Both the position numbers and the translations under genes were made by a program. From Bacteroidales bacterium (GTDB lineage Bacteria; Bacteroidota; Bacteroidia; Bacteroidales; FEN-979), in assembly GCA_023231005.1 (NCBI GenBank), contig JALNWG010000007.1, forward strand, positions 62,001 through 126,000: a stretch of 64,000 nt of DNA, read 5' to 3'. Below, piece after piece: positions 8,180-16,460 of this stretch (positions are counted from its first letter, which is position 1; every line of letters starts with the position of its first letter). A model generated the notes under the pieces. The model worked only from the letters and a program-made list of their open reading frames with translations, searched no databases and was not told the origin of the DNA.

Positions 8180-10588
8180 TTAATGAATGACCACAAGTTT
8201 TTTTACGGCGGTTGATCCGGAAATATCCGTGATTCTGTAAAAATAAATTCCAGAAGTGAGATTGTTGACTGTAAAGGAAATCTGCTCCATTTTATCGGGA
8301 ACCGGAAAAGATTTCACTATGATACCACGGGAATCTAGTAAAGTAAATATGGCATTATCATGCGATTCCCCGAAATCCATATTGTGCCACCGGAAAGAAA
8401 CCTGGCTGGAAGCCGGATTGGGTATGGGATCTGAGATCCATCCATTATTAGGGGTGGAAGGCGCTCCAATTCCCACATACGACATATCCACAATTGTTAC
8501 AGAAACATCATCAAAATAAAAACCATCATAATTTGACCCGGCATCACTTTCCAAAACAAACTGCATCTTGAGATCTTTATTGGGATAATTCGTTGATACT
8601 ATCTGGTCTTTGATCCAGTTCAATTGTGTCCCATCGTAAACAGGCTGGTATTGAATTTCTCCAGGGGTACCGGTAGTGGAATATTTACCCCTCTGGGGAG
8701 TCCAGGGGCCATTATCGCCCGATAGTTTAAACTGAACAAAGTCATACCCTTTTTCTGTATTCCATTTTGCCCAATAATTGATCACCACAACCGGGGAACT
8801 TTGTAAATCAATTTCATTGATTGTTGTTACTGAAACTGTTGAATTGTTGGAATAATTACCGGTAGGAGAATCGGTGATCGATTTGGGCGCTGAATGAAAT
8901 TGCAAATGAGTTACATCCCAAACATCGGTGGTCCAGTTTTGCATGTTGTTGCAACTATCGTGGAAAACCACTAACGGGGGTCCATAAAATTTAGTCACTG
9001 TATCATGAAAAGTGAAAAGGCCGTTGGTAATATCGTAGACAAATTGAATTTTATCTCCCGATGTAACAGACGGAATCAATTCATAGTCAATGGAATCAGG
9101 GTAAGATTGAAATTGTTCCGGAGCTACAAACATCTTAGCACCACCAACAGACACAAATTGAGAAGTGTCGACCGGATGGATTGAAACCTGATAATCGGCG
9201 GGGCCGTCCAATCCATAGCGAACAAATTCAAAACCAAATTTCCCCTTTCGGGAGGAAAGAATAACTGGCGAAAGATCATTGATTTCAGCATAACGTAAAG
9301 CAAAATGGGCGATCATCAGATTGGAATAAACATTTTCCTGGGCCAATGGAATAATGCGGCTTACAAAGGGCCAGAAACCTCCATCGGCATCAGTACCCAC
9401 CTCTGCAGTAAAACAGATTGTTTTAGGTTTGGTTGTTTGTTCTCCATATTCCCAATCCATTGCATCGCCATTGGTATTGTATAACACTTGTCCCGGCATC
9501 CCGCTCAAAAATCCATTCTGTCGCTGCAAAAAACGAGCATAAGTTACCTGAAGCATACTATCGGGATTAAATATCGTTTGATAGCACCAAGGATATAACA
9601 GATAATCGCTAAAGGTGTGATAATTCATGGTAATACGGAAATCCATTTCGTTACAAAAATCACGAATTATTTGTGTTTCAGGTTCTGAGAAGGCGCTGGC
9701 CCCCCGATAGGTCTCATCTCCGGAGTTAGGAGACGAACCAAAATTATCATATCCCCATTTATATCCAAAATTCCGGTTGAGATCCACACCCCACACTCCA
9801 CTACCATTATCACGCCGATTTTTTCTCCACTGGCCTCCGCCAATCGGGAAACCCTGATGGTTGAATTCATACCCATCGGGATTGATCACCGGAATAAAAT
9901 ACATTTCAAGATTATCGACGAGATACTTTATCTCACTATTGGTATTGTAGTTTTCCAGAAGATACCACATATAGAAAATCAGTTGTTGCATTCCCATCGG
10001 TTCACGGGCATGGATAAGGGCATTATAAAAAACCCTTGGCTTACTTTGAAGCTGACCCGGATTGTTGGAAATTCTGACATAATAAATGGGGCGGCCTTCT
10101 ATAGTATAGAAATTTCCAGCAGGAGCCTTTACCGAGATTAATCCAGGATATAACAGTTGCATGCTATCAAGTTGAGCATTTACTTCATCAAGAGTCAGAA
10201 AACCGCCCATTGATCCCAGCCTGAAATGCTGTGGAACAGGATAATTATCATATTTTTCTGAGCCTGAAGTAGCTTTGTGAGTATTAATATAATCAATCTG
10301 ATTCAACATCCCCCGGTTACGTGATTCTATAAATCTGGAATAGTCCTCATGTAAAATTTCAAAAGAAAATCCGGCAGATTTGACTATCTTGAGTTCTTCT
10401 GAAGAAAGCACGGTGGTCCAGATTCCATCTTTTGAAAAAGTTCCATCTTCAATGGCTAAACCCAGACGTGAAAGTTGTAACATCCCTTTCTGGTCAAGGT
10501 GAATTTTCACTTCCGAATATTTGGTGGATTGTGCTACCAGAAAAGAACTGAAGAAGCAGAAACAAAGTAATATCGCAATTTTTTTCAT
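8180..10588 (-). CDS. Secreted M14 zinc carboxypeptidase with T9SS sorting domain
   Basis: The 802-residue protein has a signal peptide ending LVA with Gln as the likely first mature residue. An N-terminal propeptide-like region precedes an M14 carboxypeptidase domain (about 115-430). Zinc ligands His193 and Glu196 (HARE), a downstream His in NYHTFSDY and the catalytic Glu in FTAEVGTD are all present, so it looks active. The beta-rich region that follows includes a MAM/jelly-roll-like segment. The last ~75 residues form a type A T9SS C-terminal domain (DPIPNPASSQVSF ... GIYFYRI ... KKLVVIH). It probably digests peptides outside the cell or on the surface. It lies 20 bases downstream of gldD. 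Confidence 0.9.
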   Translation of the reverse strand: MKKIAILLCFCFFSSFLVAQSTKYSEVKIHLDQKGMLQLSRLGLAIEDGTFSKDGIWTTVLSSEELKIVKSAGFSFEILHEDYSRFIESRNRGMLNQIDYINTHKATSGSEKYDNYPVPQHFRLGSMGGFLTLDEVNAQLDSMQLLYPGLISVKAPAGNFYTIEGRPIYYVRISNNPGQLQSKPRVFYNALIHAREPMGMQQLIFYMWYLLENYNTNSEIKYLVDNLEMYFIPVINPDGYEFNHQGFPIGGGQWRKNRRDNGSGVWGVDLNRNFGYKWGYDNFGSSPNSGDETYRGASAFSEPETQIIRDFCNEMDFRITMNYHTFSDYLLYPWCYQTIFNPDSMLQVTYARFLQRQNGFLSGMPGQVLYNTNGDAMDWEYGEQTTKPKTICFTAEVGTDADGGFWPFVSRIIPLAQENVYSNLMIAHFALRYAEINDLSPVILSSRKGKFGFEFVRYGLDGPADYQVSIHPVDTSQFVSVGGAKMFVAPEQFQSYPDSIDYELIPSVTSGDKIQFVYDITNGLFTFHDTVTKFYGPPLVVFHDSCNNMQNWTTDVWDVTHLQFHSAPKSITDSPTGNYSNNSTVSVTTINEIDLQSSPVVVINYWAKWNTEKGYDFVQFKLSGDNGPWTPQRGKYSTTGTPGEIQYQPVYDGTQLNWIKDQIVSTNYPNKDLKMQFVLESDAGSNYDGFYFDDVSVTIVDMSYVGIGAPSTPNNGWISDPIPNPASSQVSFRWHNMDFGESHDNAIFTLLDSRGIIVKSFPVPDKMEQISFTVNNLTSGIYFYRITDISGSTAVKKLVVIH

Positions 10589-10608
10589 CCTGCAAAGGTC
10601 AGGAATAT

Positions 10609-11205
10609 TTATCTATGATCAACCGTAGCATTTAATTTTTTCCATCGGAATGCACTGATCAAATGATCAATATCTGCTTTAATAAAATCTATAACAGGAG
10701 CGAGGGAATCGTTATTTGGCACCTGATTAAAATACAAAGCACCTCTGACAAATTTAGAAACGCTGTCGGTAACGTAAAACTGATAGGTGGAGGCTGCATC
10801 GGATCCCTTGATTTCATAAACCAATCCATATACATGGTTGGCAGAATCGGCGTATTCGTGCTGGAGAATCGCATTGGCCTTTGGAATATGTTTATTGACC
10901 ATGATGCGGGCATCTTCCAGATATTTTGGAAGATTTCCATGGATGACTTTATAACTCAGATGTAAGGTGGCATGAAACCGATCAAATTTCAAATTGATCC
11001 AATAGGGTTCTGCCAACTTGCTAACATCAGGTTCGATAGCAGCATAAACAGGATATTCAAATTGAAAGGGGAAGGTTGAATCAAAGGACTGGTATTGCTT
11101 TTCAGGAAGATCAATACGAAAATAGCCACGTGGTTTGGGGACATAATCGGAACCACAAGCGACTGTAAGGAAAAGAAGACTAATACAAAAGAATAGTTTT
11201 TTCAT
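10609..11205 (-). CDS. gldD: Gliding motility lipoprotein GldD
   Basis: GldD is a lipoprotein needed for gliding motility in Flavobacterium; homologues occur widely in T9SS-bearing Bacteroidota. The 198-residue protein has a lipobox ending TVAC with Cys17. The GldD hallmark PKPRGYFRIDLPEKQY follows directly. An upstream in-frame ATG (11238) would add 11 residues, but it lies inside the perfect inverted repeat between ssb and gldD. MKKLFFC at 11205 gives a proper lipoprotein signal and is preferred. In many relatives gldE lies between ssb and gldD; it is absent here. Confidence 0.9.
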   Translation of the reverse strand: MKKLFFCISLLFLTVACGSDYVPKPRGYFRIDLPEKQYQSFDSTFPFQFEYPVYAAIEPDVSKLAEPYWINLKFDRFHATLHLSYKVIHGNLPKYLEDARIMVNKHIPKANAILQHEYADSANHVYGLVYEIKGSDAASTYQFYVTDSVSKFVRGALYFNQVPNNDSLAPVIDFIKADIDHLISAFRWKKLNATVDHR

Positions 11206-11211
11206 AGAAAA

Positions 11212-11254
11212 ATGGTGAGATGGTGAAATGGCCCTCATTTCACCATCTCACCAT
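11212..11254. repeat. 18-bp perfect inverted repeat between ssb and gldD
   Basis: Arms ATGGTGAGATGGTGAAAT (11212-11229) and ATTTCACCATCTCACCAT (11237-11254) are perfectly complementary around a 7-base spacer. On the minus strand the hairpin is followed by TTTTTC and then the gldD ATG, so it could terminate or attenuate transcription entering from ssb. It fills almost the whole 54-base gap. Fourteen bases of the right arm (ATTTCACCATCTCA) recur inside polA at 27285-27298. Confidence 0.9.
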
Positions 11255-11259
11255 CATTT

Positions 11260-11691
11260 TTAGAATGGGAGATCATCCTCAGGAACATTGGCTGTTGGAT
11301 TTTCATCTTTCACACTTTCAGCAGGTTGTGATTGGTTATTTCCATCATCGCGACGGGGTCCTCCACCAAGCATTTGCATGGAATCTCCAAGAATTTCATA
11401 GATAAACCTTTTCTGACCTTCTTTGTCCTCATATTCGCGTTTCCGAATACGGCCTTCCACATAAATGGTATTTCCTTTTTTCAGAAAACGTTCAGCCACA
11501 TCCGCCAGACCGCGCCACATCACGATGTTGTGCCACTCGGTATGCGTGGTCTTCTCTCCATCCTTGCCTTTGTATGCTTCGGTAGTGGCCAGGGTAAAAG
11601 CGGCCTTTTTAACTCCATTTTCGAAATTTTGAATCTCCGGATCCCTACCCAGATTCCCGATCAAAATCACTTTGTTGACTCCAGTTGCCAT
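11260..11691 (-). CDS. ssb: Single-stranded DNA-binding protein
   Basis: Binds and protects single-stranded DNA in replication, recombination and repair, and recruits partner proteins through its tail. The 143-residue protein has an N-terminal OB fold (about 4-105: VNKVILIGNLGRDPEI, HTEWHNIVMW) and a flexible linker. Its tail is acidic and ends DDLPF, the conserved partner-binding tip. A TACTTTTG promoter box lies 33 bases upstream. The stop is separated from gldD only by the palindromic hairpin. RecJ and polymerase I, both partners of SSB in other bacteria, are also encoded in this window but not adjacent. Confidence 0.96.
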   Translation of the reverse strand: MATGVNKVILIGNLGRDPEIQNFENGVKKAAFTLATTEAYKGKDGEKTTHTEWHNIVMWRGLADVAERFLKKGNTIYVEGRIRKREYEDKEGQKRFIYEILGDSMQMLGGGPRRDDGNNQSQPAESVKDENPTANVPEDDLPF

Positions 11692-11724
11692 AATAATTTA
11701 ATTTAATGTTAAAAACTCCGTGAA

Positions 11725-11732
11725 CAAAAGTA
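11725..11732 (-). promoter_or_regulatory. Bacteroidota -7 promoter box for ssb
   Basis: Minus strand TACTTTTG matches TAnnTTTG, 33 bases before the ssb ATG. The surrounding sequence is AT-rich with no gene. Confidence 0.5.
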
Positions 11733-11817
11733 CAATTTTTAATGCTTTATCGGGAAAGAAGCTAAAAGGTAATACGGTAATCCAAGGTTTTTTTTAAATA
11801 TTTCGAAAATAAAACGT

Positions 11818-13065
11818 TTACCCGACAAGTAACAATACCAATAAAGTGACTGAAAGACCAGTCAGAATGGCCACCGTAGTCCAGCCAATCAAGTTGGTGA
11901 TTGGTTTGTTTATATGATCACCCATGATCTTTTTATTATTGACCAGCAGGATCATGCAAACCAGGACGATGGGCAGTAGGAGCCCGTTTATGATCTGAGA
12001 CCAAAGTGTAATGGAAATCAATGGAGTACCAGGAATCAGAATGATAAAAGCCCCCAGCAACATGATTCCGGTATACAGAAAATAAAACTCGGGTGCTTCT
12101 TTCCATTTTCTGTTTATCCCTGCTTCGAAACCAAAGGCCTCACATACATAAAAGGCAGTAGCTAATGGTAAGATGGTTGCGGAGAAGATGGAGGCAATAA
12201 AAAGTCCAAAGGCAAAAACATGTGAGGAGAGGGCACCGGCAAGGGGTTCAAGCGCCATGGCCGCATCTCTTGCCTGGTTAATGGTAACCCCTTTGACATG
12301 CAAAGTCGATGCACAAGCTACAATGATAAAGAAGGCAACCACCACCGTGGCCAAACATCCTACAATAATGTCTAAAAGCGTGAACTTATAATGATTTATT
12401 TTCAGTCCTTTTTCGATGACCGAAGACTGCATATAAAATTGCATCCAGGGAGCAATAGTGGTACCGATGATCCCAATCACCACAGCGAGTGATTTTTCAT
12501 CGAAGTCCATTTTCGGACGAATGATCGATTGTCCGATCTCACCCCAGTCGGGTTTGCCCATTAAGGCAGAAACGACATACATCAGCAATGAAACACTAAA
12601 GATAAGGAAGATCCGCTCAGCGAAATGATAGTTCCCTTTCACAACAAGGATCCAAACCAGAAAAGCAACAATCGGGACCGATATGTATTTACTTACATTG
12701 AATACCTCCATACTTCCAGCAACTCCGGCAAATTCCGTTGTGGTATTCCCGATGTCGGCAAGCAAAAGTCCGATAAAGATAAAAAAGGTGATTTTCACTC
12801 CAGCGTTTTCCCGGATAAGATCGGCCAACCCCTTTCCTGTTACAATCCCCATTCTGGCATTCATTTCCTGAATGATCACCAACACGACAAAAGAGGGAAT
12901 AAGCGTCCAAAGCAACTTATATCCGTAAATGGCACCTGCTACTGAATAAGTGGTAATTCCTCCGGCATCATTGTCTACACTGCCGGTTATGATGCCGGGT
13001 CCAAGAATAGCAAGGAAAAATGCGATATTCCGCAGAATTGATTTCCGGCGAGGGTAAATAGTCAT
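11818..13065 (-). CDS. NRAMP (SLC11)-like divalent metal transporter with altered metal-site motifs
   Basis: The 415-residue polytopic protein has about 11 hydrophobic helices and the overall NRAMP pattern. The TM1 motif, normally DPGN, reads D33-A-G-G36. The TM6 motif, normally MPH, reads A205-P-W207. TM3 keeps a recognisable NTTTEFAGVAGS. Loss of the soft Met ligand is known for the NRAMP-related magnesium transporters (NRMT) and argues against a plain Mn2+/Fe2+ importer. It starts 16 bases after a soluble MgtE-type regulatory protein, which strengthens the Mg2+ reading. Transport of Mg2+ is inference; NRAMP-superfamily membership is firm. Confidence 0.87.
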   Translation of the reverse strand: MTIYPRRKSILRNIAFFLAILGPGIITGSVDNDAGGITTYSVAGAIYGYKLLWTLIPSFVVLVIIQEMNARMGIVTGKGLADLIRENAGVKITFFIFIGLLLADIGNTTTEFAGVAGSMEVFNVSKYISVPIVAFLVWILVVKGNYHFAERIFLIFSVSLLMYVVSALMGKPDWGEIGQSIIRPKMDFDEKSLAVVIGIIGTTIAPWMQFYMQSSVIEKGLKINHYKFTLLDIIVGCLATVVVAFFIIVACASTLHVKGVTINQARDAAMALEPLAGALSSHVFAFGLFIASIFSATILPLATAFYVCEAFGFEAGINRKWKEAPEFYFLYTGIMLLGAFIILIPGTPLISITLWSQIINGLLLPIVLVCMILLVNNKKIMGDHINKPITNLIGWTTVAILTGLSVTLLVLLLVG

Positions 13066-13081
13066 TATCTATTCTCTTCTA

Positions 13082-14356
13082 TTACATGGTCTTTCTCCGG
13101 CTTAACAGATCATCTACAATATCTTCCACTACAACAACACCTTCCATCATCCTGTTTTGGTTGATCACAGGAACTGATAACAGGTTATATTTCGAGACAA
13201 GTTCTGCAAGGGAATCTACTTTATCATGATCAAAAACAGAGATAGAATTTTTTTTCATGATATCCTTCAACTTTTTGGCAGGGTCGGCAATTACAAGTTC
13301 CCCGAGGGAAATGGCAGATAAAAACCGTTCATGTTGATCCACCACAATGATCGAATAAATATGGGCAGGTTCAGGTTGCTGGCATCGCAATTCTTCTAAG
13401 GTCTGACCAACCGTACACTGCTCATTAAATGAATAAAAATCCGTCGTCATTAACGATCCAACATACTTATCCTGATATTCCAGAAGCTCTCTGACTTCTT
13501 CAGATGATTCTTGCTCCATCTCCTTCAACAGCTTTTCTGCCTTATCTTCAGTAAGAACATCCAGCAAATCAGCAACTTCGTCGGCAGGCATTTTTTCAAG
13601 CACATCGGCTACTTTTTCAACAGGAAGACTTTCTACGAGATGAATTTGTGCTTTCGGATCTAATTCTTCCAGAACATCGGCCGCTTTTTCTTCATCCAGG
13701 GATGCAAAAACCGCCATCCGCGAAGCCTTATCCAGATCTTCAATAATGTCGGCCAAATCCGATGGATGCAATGTGTTTAATTTTGAATACGATTTCGACA
13801 ATTTTATGCTGGCATTGGTGAAATCTACGGCTTCAATATCATCCCATAAAATAAATTTTCCCGGGATATTGCCATTAAAAAGATCCAACATGGCTTGAAT
13901 TGGTTCATCGATACCGATTCTGCGCAAGAGCCCTTCCATTCCAACATCCACGGCAATAACATAGGTTCCTGCTGGAATGATAACCAGTCGGACATCATTA
14001 ACCCGTACTAGTTTACGGCCATTGATATCGACGATTTGTTTATCGAGGATATCGTTGGCTAACCACATGCAGTTGGCATACGATGCAGGTGAAATATCAT
14101 TGACCTCCAAACAGGTAATACGGAGTTTCCGTTTAAATTTTTTAATTTCAAACAGATTAAAATCGAGAATTCGGGTCAGCTTGCCATTTTTTACCTTTAT
14201 CGCAACTACTTTGGGGCGAACAGGTTCAGTTTCTTTACCCGGAAAAGGGGTTTGATCAATCAGGAAATCTTTGATTGTTCCCAAAGAAATTCCATCTTCC
14301 GAGACGTAAGTTTTTCCAAGTATTTGACTTAAATAGAAGGTAATTTGTGATGTCAT
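13082..14356 (-). CDS. Soluble PRC-barrel / MgtE-N / CBS domain protein (MgtE cytosolic part without the channel)
   Basis: The 424 residues contain no transmembrane helix. Two PRC-barrel-like beta domains (about 5-75 and 98-150, the second with DINGRKLVRVNDVRL) come first. Next are the helical repeats of the MgtE N domain (about 195-285, LHPSDLADIIEDL and DEVADLLDVL) and a CBS pair (about 298-424, YVGSLMTTDFYSF and SVPVINQN). In MgtE channels the N and CBS domains sense cytosolic Mg2+ and gate the pore, and here the pore domain is missing. The adjacent NRAMP-like transporter would be the obvious partner, so this may be a detached Mg2+ sensor subunit. Start ATG 14356 has a strong AGGAGG 6 bases upstream, unusual for this phylum. 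Confidence 0.85.
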   Translation of the reverse strand: MTSQITFYLSQILGKTYVSEDGISLGTIKDFLIDQTPFPGKETEPVRPKVVAIKVKNGKLTRILDFNLFEIKKFKRKLRITCLEVNDISPASYANCMWLANDILDKQIVDINGRKLVRVNDVRLVIIPAGTYVIAVDVGMEGLLRRIGIDEPIQAMLDLFNGNIPGKFILWDDIEAVDFTNASIKLSKSYSKLNTLHPSDLADIIEDLDKASRMAVFASLDEEKAADVLEELDPKAQIHLVESLPVEKVADVLEKMPADEVADLLDVLTEDKAEKLLKEMEQESSEEVRELLEYQDKYVGSLMTTDFYSFNEQCTVGQTLEELRCQQPEPAHIYSIIVVDQHERFLSAISLGELVIADPAKKLKDIMKKNSISVFDHDKVDSLAELVSKYNLLSVPVINQNRMMEGVVVVEDIVDDLLSRRKTM

Positions 14357-14504
14357 GGCTGCCTCCTTCTGTTTTTTACTGCTGAATAGAAGGGTGCAAA
14401 GCCATGAAGTTAATCAGGTTTTGTTCCGCTCAATCCAGGAGTGGGTTGATTTTATTACTTCCCGCGGGTAAATCGTCCATGTGATGAAAGAAAAAAATGA
14501 CGTG
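14357..14504 (-). promoter_or_regulatory. Long 5' leader of the MgtE-like/NRAMP-like operon with a maskable Shine-Dalgarno
   Basis: About 140 nt lie between the promoter box and the ATG, versus 0-35 nt for most genes here. The minus-strand sequence contains an 8-base palindrome CCCGCGGG. Near the start codon, CCTTCT (14388-14393) can pair with AGAAGG (14365-14370), which overlaps the AGGAGG Shine-Dalgarno. This could regulate translation or act as a metal-responsive leader. It does not resemble an M-box or a yybP-ykoY element that I can recognise. Confidence 0.45.
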
Positions 14505-14512
14505 CAAAGATA
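14505..14512 (-). promoter_or_regulatory. Bacteroidota -7 promoter box of the MgtE-like/NRAMP-like operon
   Basis: Minus strand TATCTTTG, a full TAnnTTTG match, about 150 bases before the ATG at 14356. Confidence 0.55.
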
Positions 14513-14554
14513 GAAAAAACTAAAAATAAAGAACCAAAGAAAAGTGTAACGGGA

Positions 14555-16351
14555 TTAAACAGGTAATGAAACAATAAAGGTAGATCCTTTATCAAGTTCA
14601 CTTTTCACCTGGATGGTTCCCTTGTTTTTTTCAACATATTCCTTACATAGCAGAAGGCCAATCCCGGTACCTGTTTCTCCTTCTGTGCCTTTGGTTTTAT
14701 ATTGCTGATCAATTCTGAACAGAGATTTGAGCTTTTCCCTCGGGATCCCGGTTCCATTATCCTTAAATGAAATTACAACTTTGTTTGATTCCCGTTTTGA
14801 GGTAATGATGATTTTACCATTAACCGGAGTAAATTTCACAGCATTTGAAAGAAGATTGCGAAACAGGGTCAGCATCATATTCCGGTCGGCAAACACCTGG
14901 ATATCTGCAGGAATATCACAAACAATTTCCTGTTGTTTCAACATGGCTGAAGGGTGAATTACATTCAAAACCTCCTCACAAATGTTTTCTAATATAAAAC
15001 GTCGAGGGTCGGGTTTTATGATTCCTGCTTGCAACCGAGCCCATTCAAGTAGTTGTTCCAGCAATTGATTAGCTCCGATGGCTGCTTGATTGGAATAGAG
15101 CAATGCTTTTCTTTTTTCTTCCTCATTCAAACAATCTTTATCATTATTAAGAAGGTCGGTAAAACCAAGGATTGTATTAATGGGATTTCTCAGATCGTGA
15201 GCGATAATAGAAATGAATTTCTGCAGGGTGGCATTGCTGATTTCCAGATTATCGGCAACTATTTCAACTCTTTCTTTTTCTTGTCGGATATCGCTATTCA
15301 ATTCCTTAAGCGCTTGATTCATTTTTGAAACCCGTTGCTTTTGATAAAGCAAATTAATGATTAACAATAAGGATAAGAAAAACAGGGCGATAAAAACAAC
15401 TTGTAATAATAACCGTTGATTTGACTGATGCGACAACAACTCCTGATTAAGTTTTAGGATTGTGTTTTCCTTTTCCTTGTGGGTCATTAATTTCCTGGCA
15501 ATTACCTCCTTTATCCTGATCTCCGTGGCTTCATGGTAAAATTTGATAAGCTGATTGATCAGATCCTGTTGAATAGGATACCCAATCCAGTCACGATTTG
15601 TTTTATGATACAAATCACCGAGAAACTGAGCCGACATAATAATATACCAAACAACCTCTTCTTGTTTTGCGAGGTTATATGCCTTTAACCCGTATTGTTC
15701 TGCTTTTTTATACTGGCCCATACAAAAAAATATCCTGGCCATGTTATTTAAAACCAGTGGTTTATCCTTGGGATTTATCCTACCCAATATGGAATAGGCT
15801 TCTTCAAGTAAAGTCAAAGCATAATGATTATTGCCGTGAAACGATGCGATCATGCCCAGAATATTGAGGTTTAAATAAGTCAATTTTTCCAGGTGATGTC
15901 GTCGGGTATATTGTAGCGATTGTTCGGCAAGCAGGATAGAAGAGTCAAATTTTGCAGGTCCTTGTTCGTATAAAACAGCCGATAATACATTTTCTGCAGT
16001 TACAAGCCCCACACTGTCATGGTTTGCAGTAGCCAATTTCATAGCAAGGTTAAGATAAACCCGGCTAAGAAAGAAATTATCAGATCCACGGAAAAAATCG
16101 CCAAGAAGGTTCAGGCAGGTTATCTGACCGGTAATATTATTGGTAGCTTCATAATAGTTCAATACAAGATTCGTCAGGTCAATCGCGTCGTTGAAATTTG
16201 CTTTTAAGTATAAACTATCGGCTCGGGCAAGAAGTTTTTTTGCTGTCAGGATGTTGGTTGGTGCCTGGTATTGAACAAATTCAGGGGCAGCCTCTACCCA
16301 CAAAGCCAATGACATCATGATAAGAAGAAGAATCTTCGAAAGCCTTTTCAT
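14555..16351 (-). CDS. Sensor histidine kinase with periplasmic TPR-like domain
   Basis: The 598-residue protein has a signal peptide, a helical TPR-like sensor region outside the membrane (about 30-290) and one transmembrane helix (about 313-335). A short coiled coil follows. The HisKA domain contains phospho-acceptor His385 in IIAHDLRNPINTI. The HATPase_c domain has the N box (RNLLSNAVKFTP), G1 (DNGTGIP) and G2 (GTGIGLLL). All catalytic boxes look intact. No response regulator is encoded next to it, so it is an orphan kinase. It lies between mutY and the metal-transport operon. The stimulus is unknown; TPR-type periplasmic sensors are common in Bacteroidota. Confidence 0.9.
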   Translation of the reverse strand: MKRLSKILLLIMMSLALWVEAAPEFVQYQAPTNILTAKKLLARADSLYLKANFNDAIDLTNLVLNYYEATNNITGQITCLNLLGDFFRGSDNFFLSRVYLNLAMKLATANHDSVGLVTAENVLSAVLYEQGPAKFDSSILLAEQSLQYTRRHHLEKLTYLNLNILGMIASFHGNNHYALTLLEEAYSILGRINPKDKPLVLNNMARIFFCMGQYKKAEQYGLKAYNLAKQEEVVWYIIMSAQFLGDLYHKTNRDWIGYPIQQDLINQLIKFYHEATEIRIKEVIARKLMTHKEKENTILKLNQELLSHQSNQRLLLQVVFIALFFLSLLLIINLLYQKQRVSKMNQALKELNSDIRQEKERVEIVADNLEISNATLQKFISIIAHDLRNPINTILGFTDLLNNDKDCLNEEEKRKALLYSNQAAIGANQLLEQLLEWARLQAGIIKPDPRRFILENICEEVLNVIHPSAMLKQQEIVCDIPADIQVFADRNMMLTLFRNLLSNAVKFTPVNGKIIITSKRESNKVVISFKDNGTGIPREKLKSLFRIDQQYKTKGTEGETGTGIGLLLCKEYVEKNKGTIQVKSELDKGSTFIVSLPV

Positions 16352-16460
16352 AAAGAAAAATGTAAGGAAGATCTTGCGAACAGTACAACTATGTTTTATA
16401 ACAAATAGTTTGTGAATTTATTAAATATTCCGAAACAGAAAAAACTCAAGCAGATTATTT

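Noticed and set aside
11818..13065. Annotation as a standard Mn2+/Fe2+ importer MntH
   Set aside because: The DPGN and MPH motifs are replaced by DAGG and APW, removing the Met ligand that marks transition-metal NRAMPs, and the neighbour is an MgtE-type sensor.
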